The notes beneath the pieces were generated by a model. That model did no database searches. It saw nothing but the letters and a program-made list of their open reading frames with translations, and had not been told where the DNA came from. 64,000 bases of DNA. Source: Nonomuraea fuscirosea (GTDB taxonomy: Bacteria > Actinomycetota > Actinomycetes > Streptosporangiales > Streptosporangiaceae). The stretch lies in the NCBI RefSeq assembly GCF_003001935.1, contig NZ_PVNG01000008.1, positions 248,001 to 312,000 of the forward strand. The letters run 5' to 3'. Position numbers and translations under genes: made by a program. Positions 7,530 through 16,063 of the stretch are shown here, in pieces (the stretch's first letter is position 1; each line of letters opens with the position of its first letter).

Positions 7530-8271
7530 GGCTGTCGCCCGTGGACAGGAAGAGGCGCAGCTCGCCGTGCCGGAGGATCTCGACCTCGCGGATCCGGTCC
7601 AGGCGCACGATGAGCGAGCGGTGCACGCGCAGGAACGTCCGCGGATCCAGCCGCTCCTGGAGCAGCGTGAGCGTGCCGCGGACGAGGTGGGTCCGGGAGC
7701 CGACGTGGATGCGCGCGTACTTGCCCTCGGCCCTGATGTAGTCGATGGCGGCCAGGTCGAGGAACTGGATCCGACCGGCGCCCTCGATGGGCAGCCGGCC
7801 CAGCGGCGGCGGCCCGGCCACCCGCCCACCGCCGGAGAAGCGGTCCGGCGGCGACGTCCCGGCCGGTCGCCCACCAGCGGCCAGGCGGCTGACCACCCGG
7901 GCCAGCACGGCTTGGAGCGCGACCCGGTCGCACGGTTTGACCAGCCGATCGACCTCATGAACCTCCTCGGCACCCGGCAGAGGCGCACCTGCCGCCGCCA
8001 TCAGCACGACAGCAGGCCACCGGCGGCCCCGGAGAACGTCGAACACCTTTAAGCCGCCCTCCTCCGGCCGCCCCGGATCCAGGAAGACCAGATCCGGTCG
8101 GCGCCGTTTCATCGCCTCAGCCGCGGCCCGCGCCGTCGCGCACGCGGCCACCAGCTCGACTTCCTGGTGGCGGCACAGAAGCCGCTCCAGCTGGGCACGC
8201 GTCGCGTGGTCGTGATCGACGATCAGCGTGCGCAGCCGCGCGGCGCGGGAGTGGGAAGACTGGCCCGGCAT
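7471..8271 (-). CDS. LytTR-family response regulator
   Basis: 266 residues: an N-terminal receiver (about 15-125) with the acidic pocket VDHDH, phospho-acceptor Asp in VFLDPGRPEEGG and the conserved Lys in LVKP, then a Pro/Gly linker and a C-terminal LytTR DNA-binding domain (about 165-262, FLDLAAIDYIRAEGKYARIH, FLRVHRSLIVRLD). ATG 8271 is preferred over TTG 8286 because GGAAGG lies 6 nt upstream. No partner kinase is in the window. LytTR regulators often control peptide or bacteriocin export genes, which fits the convergent exporter. Confidence 0.85.
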   Translation of the reverse strand: MPGQSSHSRAARLRTLIVDHDHATRAQLERLLCRHQEVELVAACATARAAAEAMKRRRPDLVFLDPGRPEEGGLKVFDVLRGRRWPAVVLMAAAGAPLPGAEEVHEVDRLVKPCDRVALQAVLARVVSRLAAGGRPAGTSPPDRFSGGGRVAGPPPLGRLPIEGAGRIQFLDLAAIDYIRAEGKYARIHVGSRTHLVRGTLTLLQERLDPRTFLRVHRSLIVRLDRIREVEILRHGELRLFLSTGDSLISGRTYRDQLRLSLGLPT

Positions 8272-8345
8272 GTTCACCTTCCGCAAGTCGATGGCAGGTC
8301 GCGTGGAGCACGCTAGCGACGGCTGCTTTAACTAGGCTTTTGGCG

Positions 8346-8930
8346 ATGACCGGACCCGAAAAAGCCGCGCTCGATCCGGCAGCTCTCCGGAACGCGGTGA
8401 CCGACCAACCGGCGAGCACGGCGGGAGCCTGGGCCGGCGGGGCTGCCTCGGTCGAGGGGTTCCTCCGGCGGGTCGTCGCCGACCTCGACCGCATGCCGGC
8501 GTTGCGCGTTCACCATGCCGAGTTCGGGAACTACGGCTCGGGCTACGCGTCGTACATCGACGTCTTCGTCACCAGACGCGACGGCTCGGCGTGCCGCTCC
8601 GCGAACGGCTGGACGGAGGTCGAAGGGCTGCCGCTGGCGCTCTGCCGGCTCGCGCCGGTGGCGGTGCTCTTCACGCCCGGCAGTCAATCCTCGGGGCCGG
8701 ACGGCGCCGGTAGCCGCGGCCTGCCGCAGCTGTCGCTGGTCGCGGACGATGCTCCGCCGGGATGGGCGGCGGAATACCGGCAGATCCGTCAGGTGCTCGA
8801 TCGGCACGACCTCGGCCTGCTCGATGCTCGGCTACTCGGCCTGCCGTTAATGCGGGGGCTTCAGGTGGACACCGTTCTCGGGGATCCGCCGTACACCGTG
8901 TTCGACGCCTGGTTCCACTGGGCGGACTGA
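8346..8930 (+). CDS. Conserved hypothetical protein
   Basis: 194 residues with no motif I can name. The middle contains a strand-rich segment (YASYIDVFVTRRDGS) and the end is aromatic (YTVFDAWFHWAD). There is no signal peptide or membrane helix, so it should be cytosolic. Start is ATG 8346 or TTG 8340; neither has a good ribosome site, which suggests leaderless or weak translation. It is divergent from the LytTR gene with only 74 bp between them. Confidence 0.6.
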   Translation: MTGPEKAALDPAALRNAVTDQPASTAGAWAGGAASVEGFLRRVVADLDRMPALRVHHAEFGNYGSGYASYIDVFVTRRDGSACRSANGWTEVEGLPLALCRLAPVAVLFTPGSQSSGPDGAGSRGLPQLSLVADDAPPGWAAEYRQIRQVLDRHDLGLLDARLLGLPLMRGLQVDTVLGDPPYTVFDAWFHWAD

Positions 8931-9098
8931 TCCGGCGGATCCATCGATCGATCGTCTACCTGGATGACGAGTTCTAACACATAGGGAATCTCTCTTATCC
9001 CTGCCCGCATGACAACCGCATAGCGCCCCCGCCGGGTAGCCCGGCGATGCCGTGCTGATCGCTTATGTCCTGGATGTCGAAGACGTCATGATGGGCGG

Positions 9099-10076
9099 GT
9101 GGCTGTGAAGGATGGATCCGATGTCCCGCCGGCGATGCTGGAGTCGTTGCGGGGGCCGTTGACCGGGTACTGCTACCGCATCCTCGGTTCCGCGAGCGAC
9201 GTCGACGACGCCGTGCAGGAGACGATGGTGCGCGCGTTGCGGGCCATCGACGGCTTCGACCCGGAGCGGGCGGCACTTTCGACCTGGGTGCACAAGATCG
9301 CCACGAATGTCTGCCTCGACATGCTCAGAAGCGCGCGGCGGCGGGCGCTGCCGTGGGACATGGGGCCCGCGTCGAGCGGCGGCGCCGACCTCGGCGTCCC
9401 GCTGCCGGCGGCACGGTGGGTGGAGCCGCTGGCGGACTCCCGGGTGATGGGGACCGCCGACCCGGCCGCCCTGGCGATGCGCGGGGAAACGCTGCGGCTG
9501 GCCTTCATCGCCGCGCTGCAGCGGCTGCCGCCGCGGCAGCGGGTCGCGCTGGTGCTGCGGGACGTGCTCGAGTTCAGCGCCGTCGAGGCGGCCGAGGTCA
9601 TGCGGACGTCGGTGGCGGCGGCCAACAGCGCCCTGCAGCGGGCGCGGGCGACGCTGGACCGGCACCGGCCGCACCCGGCCGACACTCCGCGGCTGGACGA
9701 CGTGACCCAGCTCGACCTCCTGCACCGCTACGTCAAGGCGTTCCAGACGCACGACGTGCACGAACTCGTCGCGGTGCTGGCGCACGACGCGCGGTCGGGG
9801 ATGCCGCCTTTCGCGTGGTGGCTGGACGGGGCGGCGCACATCGCCGCGGTCATGTCGGCGTCGGACTCCTGTGGCGACGACCGGCTGATCTTCGGCGAAC
9901 CGGCCAACGGGTGCTGGACGCTCGGTCAGTACCGGCCGGACGAGAACGGGGTATTGGTGCCGTTCGCCCTGCTGGTGGTCGAACTCAGGGACGGGCGGAT
10001 CAGCGAGGTCGTCACGTTCCTGGGCTGGGGTGACCGTTTCGCCGAGTTCGGCCTGCCTGACCGGCCCGAAAGCTGA
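9099..10076 (+). CDS. ECF sigma factor with C-terminal NTF2/SnoaL-like domain
   Basis: 325-residue group-4 sigma factor. Region 2 is in about residues 12-85 (YCYRILGSASDVDDAVQETM, DMLRSARRR), region 4 in about 145-200 (LQRLPPRQRVALVLRDVLEFSAVEAAEVM). A long C-terminal extension (about 205-325) has the SnoaL/NTF2-like fold seen in SigJ, SigG and ECF41-type factors, where it replaces a separate anti-sigma factor. GTG 9099 is the start offered by the frame. No anti-sigma gene is adjacent, consistent with built-in control. Confidence 0.88.
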   Translation: MAVKDGSDVPPAMLESLRGPLTGYCYRILGSASDVDDAVQETMVRALRAIDGFDPERAALSTWVHKIATNVCLDMLRSARRRALPWDMGPASSGGADLGVPLPAARWVEPLADSRVMGTADPAALAMRGETLRLAFIAALQRLPPRQRVALVLRDVLEFSAVEAAEVMRTSVAAANSALQRARATLDRHRPHPADTPRLDDVTQLDLLHRYVKAFQTHDVHELVAVLAHDARSGMPPFAWWLDGAAHIAAVMSASDSCGDDRLIFGEPANGCWTLGQYRPDENGVLVPFALLVVELRDGRISEVVTFLGWGDRFAEFGLPDRPES

Positions 10077-10154
10077 TCAGGAAGGACCGATGAGTCCGGC
10101 TGCCTTCGGTCGTACAAGAGGCGACATGTCCACCACGACCCGAAGGCCACACCC

Positions 10155-10742
10155 ATGTCACCGACCGACGCGGAACTCAAGCAGCACATCCACGCCGAGA
10201 GAGAACGACTGACCTGCCTGCTCACCGACCTCCCCGCCCAGGGCTGGGACAGCCCGTCCCTGTGCGAAGGATGGCGGGTTCGTGAGGTCGTCGCCCACAT
10301 GACGGCGCCGTTCCGTACGAGCCTGCCCCGGTTCGTGGCAGGACTGGCGGCGGCCCGCTTCTCCTTCGACCGGTACGCCGACCGGTCCGCCCGCAAGGAC
10401 ACCACCCGGATGCCCGACGCCGCCCTCCTCGCCTGCCTGCGCGAGAACGTCACCAACGAGTGGCGGCCACCCGGCGGCGGGCTCGCCGGAGCGCTGAGTC
10501 ACGACGTCATCCACGGCCTCGACATGACCGAGCCGCTGGGACTGCCCGCGCCGCCGGCCGAACGCGTCGCCCTCGTGCTGGCGAGCGCGGACGACCGGAG
10601 CCTGTCCTACTTCGGCGTCGACCTGACAGGTGTGCGGTTGCGCGGCACCGACGCCGACATCGAGCTAGGTACGGGCGAGCCCGTCGAGCTGCCGGTCAAG
10701 GACATCCTGCTGACCGTCTCAGGACGACGACCGCTGCCCTGA
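10155..10742 (+). CDS. Maleylpyruvate isomerase family, mycothiol-dependent enzyme
   Basis: 195-residue DinB/MDMPI-fold protein. The metal ligands of the family are visible: His in VVAHMTA (about 48) and the pair in SHDVIHGLDM (about 115 and 119). Family members use mycothiol for isomerisation or detoxification. It follows the sigma gene by 78 bp and may be one of its targets. The last 24 bp overlap the convergent fdsD gene. Confidence 0.78.
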   Translation: MSPTDAELKQHIHAERERLTCLLTDLPAQGWDSPSLCEGWRVREVVAHMTAPFRTSLPRFVAGLAAARFSFDRYADRSARKDTTRMPDAALLACLRENVTNEWRPPGGGLAGALSHDVIHGLDMTEPLGLPAPPAERVALVLASADDRSLSYFGVDLTGVRLRGTDADIELGTGEPVELPVKDILLTVSGRRPLP

Positions 10743-10976
10743 CACCGGGCCGGGCGCCGGGGACAGCAGCGCGGCGGCGGCCAGGACGAGCGGGTCGAGG
10801 CGGCCGTCGGTGGCGCCGGTGGCGTCGGCGACCAGCATGGAGCGCATCCGGGGATCCCAGAAGGCCCGGACGTGCTCGGCGATCCGCTCGGCCGCCCAGG
10901 CCGGGTCGCGGTGCCTGAACTGCACCGCGATCTCGTTCGCCATGCGGATGTGCGGAGGCGTCCGCGTCATGGTCAC
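10719..10976 (-). CDS. fdsD: Formate dehydrogenase delta subunit
   Basis: 85-residue protein of the FdsD family (MANEIAVQFRHRDPAWAAERIAEHVRAFWDPRMR), needed for assembly of soluble NAD-dependent formate dehydrogenase. It is the last gene of the fdsGBAD operon; GTG 10976 (or ATG 10970) lies immediately after the fdsA stop. Confidence 0.9.
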   Translation of the reverse strand: MTMTRTPPHIRMANEIAVQFRHRDPAWAAERIAEHVRAFWDPRMRSMLVADATGATDGRLDPLVLAAAALLSPAPGPVSGQRSSS

Positions 10977-10980
10977 GTGC

Positions 10981-13761
10981 TCACACCATCCCCGCCGGGG
11001 CCGGGTGCCGGAGCGTCACCTGGACCGCGGTCACCTTGTACTCGGGACAGTTGGTCGCCCAGTCGGAGTTCTCCGTGGTGACGACGTTCGCGCCGGTCAC
11101 CGGGTGGTGGAACGTCGTGTAGACGACCCCGACCGGCATCCGGTCGTCGATCTTCACCCGGAGGCCGGTCTCCCCGACCCGGCTGGTCAGCGCGACGGTG
11201 TCGCCGTCGCGGATGCCGCGCACCTCGGCGTCGTGCGGGTGCATCTCCAGCACGTCCTCGGGATGCCAGGCGGTGTTGCCGGTACGCCGGGTCTGGGCGC
11301 CCACGTTGTACTGCGACAGGATGCGCCCGGTCGTCAGGATCAACGGGAACTTGCGGGTGCTGCGTTCCTGGGTAGGCACGTAGTCGGTGAGCACGAACCG
11401 GCCCCTGCCGCGGACGAACCCGTCGATGTGCATGATCGGGGTGCCTTCCGGCGCCGCGTCGTCGCACGGCCACTGGACGCTGCCGACCTGGTCGAGCTTG
11501 GCGAACGACACCCCGGCGAAGGTGGGGGTGGTCATCGCGATCTCGTCCATGATCTGCGCGGAGTCGTCGTACTTCATCGGGTAGCCCATCGCCTGCGCGA
11601 TCTCGCAGACGATCTCCCACTCGTGCTTGCCGCTCTTCGGCGCCATCACCGGGCGGACCCGGTTGATCCGGCGCTCGGCGTTGGTGAACGTGCCGTTCTT
11701 CTCTAGGAACGAGGTGCCCGGCAGGAAGACGTGCGCGAACTTCGAGGTCTCGTTGAGGAACAGGTCCTGCACGACCACCAGCTCCATCGCCGACAGGGCG
11801 GCGCTGACGTGCTTGGTGTTCGGGTCGGACTGGGCGATGTCCTCGCCCTGCACGAACAGGCCCAGGAACGTGCCGTCGATCGCGGCGTCGAACATGTTGG
11901 GGATGCGCAGGCCCGGCTCGGGGTCGAGCACCCGGCCCCACAGCGTCTCGAACGTGCCGCGTACGACGTCGTCGGAGACGTGCCGGTAGCCGGGCAGTTC
12001 GTGCGGGAACGAGCCCATGTCGCACGAGCCCTGCACGTTGTTCTGGCCGCGCAGCGGGTTGACCCCGACGCCCTCGCGGCCGATGTTGCCGGTGGCCATG
12101 GCCAGGTTCGCCATGCCCATCACCATGGTGGAGCCCTGGCTGTGCTCGGTGACGCCGAGGCCGTACATGATGGTGGCGTTGCCCGCGCTCGCGTACAGGC
12201 GGGTCGCCGCCCGCAGCTCGGCGGCGGGGACGCCGGTGATCTCCTCGACCGCCTCGGGACTGTGCTCGGGGGCGGAGATGAACCGCTCCCAATCGGCGAA
12301 GTCCTCGCAGCGCTCCGCGACGAACTCCCGGTCCACCAGGCCCTCGGTCACCACGACGTGGCTCATGGCGTTGATCAGCGCCACGTTGGTGCCGGGCCGC
12401 ACCCGCAGGTGGTGCTCGGCCTGGACGTGCGGGGACTTGACCAGGTCGATCCGGCGCGGATCGGCGACGATGATCTTGGCCCCCTGGCGCAGCCGGCGCT
12501 TGATCCGCGAGGCGAACACCGGGTGGGCGTCGGTCGGGTTGGCCCCTATGAGCAGGATGACGTCGGCCTTCTCCACGGACTTGAAGTCCTGGGTGCCGGC
12601 CGACGTGCCGTACGTCTGCTTGAGTCCGTAGCCGGTCGGTGAGTGGCAGACGCGGGCGCAGGTGTCGACGTTGTTGTTGCCGAAGGCGGCGCGGACCATC
12701 TTCTGCACGACGTACACCTCCTCGTTCGTGCACCGGGAGGAGCTGATGCCGCCGATCGCGCCGGCGCCGTGCCCGGCCTGGATCTCCAGCATCCGGCGGG
12801 CGACGTGGCCGATGGCCTCCTCCCACTCCACCTCCCGCCAGGGGTCGGTGATCCGCTCGCGCACCATCGGCTTGAGCTGCCGGTCGGGGTGCGAGGCGTA
12901 GCCGAAGGCGAACCGGCCCTTGACGCAGGAGTGTCCCTCGTTGGCCTTGCCGTCCTTGTACGGCACCATGCGCACGACCTCGTCCCCGCGCAGCTCCGCC
13001 TTGAACGAGCAGCCCACGCCGCAGTAGGCGCAGGTGGTGAGCACGGTGCGGTTCGGCATGCCGAGCTCGACCACGGACCGCTCCTGCAGCGTCGAGGTCG
13101 GGCAGGCCTGCACGCAGGCGCCGCAGGAGACGCAGTCGGACTCCATGAACGTGCCGCCGGCGCCGGCCGCGACCTTCGAGTCGAATCCGCGCCCCTCGAT
13201 CGTCAGGGCGAACGTGCCCTGCACCTCGCCGCAGGCGCGCACGCAGCGCGAGCAGGCGATGCACTTGCTCGCGTCGAAGTCGAAGTAGGGGTTGGTGCTG
13301 TCGGTCGGCAGGTCGAGGTGGTTCTCGCCGTCGAAGCCGTAGCGGACCTCGCGCAGGCCGACCTGTCCCGCCATGTCCTGCAGCTCGCAGTCGCCGTTGG
13401 CGGGACAGGTCAGGCAGTCCAGCGGGTGGTCGGAGATGTACAGCTCCATGACGCCGCGGCGCAGCTCCGCCAGCTCCGGCGTCTGGGTGCGTACCTTCAT
13501 CCCCTCGGCCACCGGGGTGGTGCACGACGCCGGCGAGCCCTTGCGGCCGTCGATGTCCACCAGGCACATGCGGCACGAGCCGAAGGGCTCCAGGCTGTCG
13601 GTCGCGCACAGCTTGGGGATGTCGATGCCGCACTCGGACGCGGCGCGCATCACCGAGGTCCCCTCCGGGACCCGTACCCGCTTGCCGTCGATCTCCACGG
13701 CCACGGTCGCCTCGCCCGAGCGCGCCGGAGTGCCGTAGTCCTGCTCCTTGATCAGGCTCAT
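10981..13761 (-). CDS. fdsA: Formate dehydrogenase alpha subunit (molybdopterin, Fe-S)
   Basis: 926-residue catalytic subunit that oxidises formate to CO2. The N-terminus is NuoG-like: a [2Fe-2S] ferredoxin domain (CGSIDIPKLC-type cysteines, PFGSCRMC), a His-Cys [4Fe-4S] site (DCLTCPANGDCELQ) and two ferredoxin-type clusters (CIACSRCVRAC, CVSCGACVQAC). The molybdo-bis-MGD domain starts with CAYCGVGCSF and carries the active-site Cys in DTCARVCHS, so this is a cysteine rather than selenocysteine enzyme. ATG 13761 has GGAGGAACGGCG upstream and overlaps the fdsB stop by 4 bp. Confidence 0.95.
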   Translation of the reverse strand: MSLIKEQDYGTPARSGEATVAVEIDGKRVRVPEGTSVMRAASECGIDIPKLCATDSLEPFGSCRMCLVDIDGRKGSPASCTTPVAEGMKVRTQTPELAELRRGVMELYISDHPLDCLTCPANGDCELQDMAGQVGLREVRYGFDGENHLDLPTDSTNPYFDFDASKCIACSRCVRACGEVQGTFALTIEGRGFDSKVAAGAGGTFMESDCVSCGACVQACPTSTLQERSVVELGMPNRTVLTTCAYCGVGCSFKAELRGDEVVRMVPYKDGKANEGHSCVKGRFAFGYASHPDRQLKPMVRERITDPWREVEWEEAIGHVARRMLEIQAGHGAGAIGGISSSRCTNEEVYVVQKMVRAAFGNNNVDTCARVCHSPTGYGLKQTYGTSAGTQDFKSVEKADVILLIGANPTDAHPVFASRIKRRLRQGAKIIVADPRRIDLVKSPHVQAEHHLRVRPGTNVALINAMSHVVVTEGLVDREFVAERCEDFADWERFISAPEHSPEAVEEITGVPAAELRAATRLYASAGNATIMYGLGVTEHSQGSTMVMGMANLAMATGNIGREGVGVNPLRGQNNVQGSCDMGSFPHELPGYRHVSDDVVRGTFETLWGRVLDPEPGLRIPNMFDAAIDGTFLGLFVQGEDIAQSDPNTKHVSAALSAMELVVVQDLFLNETSKFAHVFLPGTSFLEKNGTFTNAERRINRVRPVMAPKSGKHEWEIVCEIAQAMGYPMKYDDSAQIMDEIAMTTPTFAGVSFAKLDQVGSVQWPCDDAAPEGTPIMHIDGFVRGRGRFVLTDYVPTQERSTRKFPLILTTGRILSQYNVGAQTRRTGNTAWHPEDVLEMHPHDAEVRGIRDGDTVALTSRVGETGLRVKIDDRMPVGVVYTTFHHPVTGANVVTTENSDWATNCPEYKVTAVQVTLRHPAPAGMV

Positions 13762-15308
13762 CGCCGTTCCTCCGTCGTCGCTCCGAAGTCGCCGGGGAAG
13801 TGGGTGAGGGCGCTGCGCACCGGCATCGGCGTCAGACCGCCCATCGCGCAGAGGGACCCCTCGGTCATCAGGTGGCACAGGTCGTCGAGCAGCTTCAGGT
13901 CGCGGGTCCTGTCCCGGCCCGCGACGATGCGGTCGATGACCTCGACGCCGCGCACCGCGCCGATCCGGCACGGGGTGCACTTGCCGCACGACTCGGCGGC
14001 GCAGAACTCCATCGCGAACCTGGCCTGCGCCGCCATGTCCACGGTGTCGTCGAACACCACCACGCCGCCGTGGCCGACCATCGCCTCCGCCGCCGCGAAC
14101 GCCTCGTAGTCCATCGGCAGGTCGAACCTGGACGTCGGCAGGTAGGCGCCGAGCGGCCCGCCGACCTGCACGGCGCGCACCGGCCGGCCCGATCGGGTGC
14201 CGCCGCCGTACCCCTCCACCAGCTCGCCGAGGGTGACGCCGAAGGCGGTCTCCACGATGCCGCCGCGGGCGACGTTCCCGCCGAGCTGGAAGACCTGGGT
14301 GCCGCGTGAGCGGCCCACCCCGAGCCCGGCGAACGCCGCCGCGCCGGCAGCCATGATCATCGGCACCGAGCCCAGGGTGAGCACGTTGTTGACCACGGTG
14401 GGCCGGCCGAACAGGCCCTCCAGGGCCGGGATCGGCGGTTTGGCGCGGACCATGCCGCGCTTGCCCTCCAGGCTCTCCAGCATGGAGGTCTCCTCGCCGC
14501 AGATGTACGCCCCGCCGCCCACCCGGACGAACAGGTCGAAACCGAAGTCACGGTCGAGGACCCGCTTGCCGAGCCAGCCCCGCTCGTAGGCGGCGTCGAT
14601 CGCGGTACGCAGCGTCGCCACGGCATCGGGATATTCCGAGCGGACGTAGACGTACCCCTCGCTCGCCCCGACCGCCCAGGCGGCGATCGCCATCCCCTCG
14701 ATGAGGGTGAACGGGTCGCCCTCCATCAGCATCCGGTCGGCGAAGGTGCCGCTGTCGCCCTCGTCGGCGTTGCAGCAGACGAACTTGAGCTCCGACGCGG
14801 CGCCGAGCACGGTCTTCCACTTGATGCCCGCGGGGAAGCCCGCGCCGCCACGGCCGCGCAGCCCGGAGTCGGTGACCTCGGCCACCACCTGCTCGGGGGT
14901 GAGGGACAGGGCGCGGGTCAGCCCGGCCAGCCCGCCGTGGGCGACGTAGTCGTCAGGGGAGAGCGGGTCGACCACGCCGACCCGGGCGAACGTCACCCGC
15001 GTCTGGTCGCGCAGCCACGGGATCTCCTCGGCCGGGCCGAGGCGCAGGGGGTGCTCGGCGCCGTCCAGCAGTCCCGCGGCGAGCAGGCCGTCCACGTCGT
15101 CCGGGCGCACCGGTCCGTACGCCACCCGCCCGGCCGGGGTCGCCACCTCGACCAGCGGTTCCAGCCACAACATGCCGCGGGACCCGTTCCGCACGACGCG
15201 GACGCCTGGCCCCGCCGTCTCGGCGATGCGCTCGGCGACCTGGTCGGCGCCGACGGAACGGGCGGCCGAGTCGCGCGGGACGTACACGGTCGTCGGCTCG
15301 CTCGTCAC
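13758..15308 (-). CDS. fdsB: Formate dehydrogenase beta subunit (NADH:FMN, NuoF-like)
   Basis: 516 residues. The N-terminal thioredoxin-like part is followed by the NuoF core: NAD/FMN loop GLRGRGGAGFPAG (about residues 170-182), NADEGDSGTF, and the [4Fe-4S] motif ESCGKCTPCRIG near the end. It passes electrons from the alpha subunit to NAD+. GTG 15308 overlaps the fdsG stop in GTGA, and its stop overlaps the fdsA start in ATGA, so the three genes are translationally coupled. Confidence 0.95.
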   Translation of the reverse strand: MTSEPTTVYVPRDSAARSVGADQVAERIAETAGPGVRVVRNGSRGMLWLEPLVEVATPAGRVAYGPVRPDDVDGLLAAGLLDGAEHPLRLGPAEEIPWLRDQTRVTFARVGVVDPLSPDDYVAHGGLAGLTRALSLTPEQVVAEVTDSGLRGRGGAGFPAGIKWKTVLGAASELKFVCCNADEGDSGTFADRMLMEGDPFTLIEGMAIAAWAVGASEGYVYVRSEYPDAVATLRTAIDAAYERGWLGKRVLDRDFGFDLFVRVGGGAYICGEETSMLESLEGKRGMVRAKPPIPALEGLFGRPTVVNNVLTLGSVPMIMAAGAAAFAGLGVGRSRGTQVFQLGGNVARGGIVETAFGVTLGELVEGYGGGTRSGRPVRAVQVGGPLGAYLPTSRFDLPMDYEAFAAAEAMVGHGGVVVFDDTVDMAAQARFAMEFCAAESCGKCTPCRIGAVRGVEVIDRIVAGRDRTRDLKLLDDLCHLMTEGSLCAMGGLTPMPVRSALTHFPGDFGATTEERR

Positions 15309-15775
15309 GCGGCGCCCTCCAGGAGGCGGTCGAGCTGCTGCGCCCCCACCCGGCCGTACAGCCGGTCGCCCACCTGGACGGACGGGCCGAGCGCGCAGTT
15401 GCCGAGGCAGAAGACCTGCTCCAGCGTGATCGCGCCGTCCGGCGTGGTCTCCCCGAGTCCGACGCCGGTCCGGCTCTTCGCCCGCTCGACCAGCTCGTCC
15501 CCGCCCACCGCCTGGCACGCCTCCGCCCGGCAGATCCGGACCTTCGTCCGGCCGGGCGGCGTCTGCCGGAAGTCATGATAAAAGGTGACAACGCCGTGTA
15601 CGTCGGCTCTCGACAGGTTCAACTCGTCGGCCAGAATCGGGATCGCCGCCGGATCGATGTGGCCCAGCTCTTCCATGAGGCTGTGCAGGACGGGCAACAG
15701 CGCGCCCCGGTCGTCACGGTGCCGCGCGACGACCGAGCGCACCTGATCTGCAAAAGACAGCGCCGGCGACGTCAT
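15305..15775 (-). CDS. fdsG: Formate dehydrogenase gamma subunit (NuoE-like)
   Basis: 156-residue thioredoxin-like [2Fe-2S] protein. The four cluster ligands are in RICRAEAC and FCLGNC, spaced as in NuoE. ATG 15775 is chosen over an upstream in-frame start because the family begins with MTSPALSFADQ-like sequence. First gene of the fdsGBAD operon, divergent from fdhD. Confidence 0.92.
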   Translation of the reverse strand: MTSPALSFADQVRSVVARHRDDRGALLPVLHSLMEELGHIDPAAIPILADELNLSRADVHGVVTFYHDFRQTPPGRTKVRICRAEACQAVGGDELVERAKSRTGVGLGETTPDGAITLEQVFCLGNCALGPSVQVGDRLYGRVGAQQLDRLLEGAA

Positions 15776-15857
15776 GACCAGCCTTTCGGTCGGGGGGATC
15801 TCCCTGCACGGTCGTTCATCCGCGGGCGGGGCGTCCAATCGTTTCTTTCTCTCATCC

Positions 15858-15874
15858 GATAGGCGGCTTCTATC
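15858..15874. promoter_or_regulatory. LysR-type box GATAG-N7-CTATC between fdsG and fdhD
   Basis: GATAG at 15858-15862 and CTATC at 15870-15874 form a perfect inverted repeat whose inner ATAG-N7-CTAT is the classical T-N11-A LysR recognition form. It stands 83 bp before fdsG and 190 bp before fdhD, and a LysR gene lies on the far side of fdhD. Confidence 0.7.
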
Positions 15875-16063
15875 AGGGCAGGCCGCTGAGGTCCGGTCGG
15901 CGGCGTCGGGCGCGCGACGGGTAATCGCCCAGCTCGCGGTCTTGATCGGCCGCCGGAACGGGGTATCTCATGGATCTGAACGTTCGCGGAACGCCGCAGG
16001 CCGTCGCCGTCCTGCCGTGCAGCCCCCGGCCGATGCCGGGTGTTTTCCTGAGCAGGAGTGACG

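Noticed and set aside
8977..9005. AGGGA...TCCCT inverted repeat upstream of the sigma gene as an operator
   Set aside because: Only five base pairs; too likely by chance in this composition.
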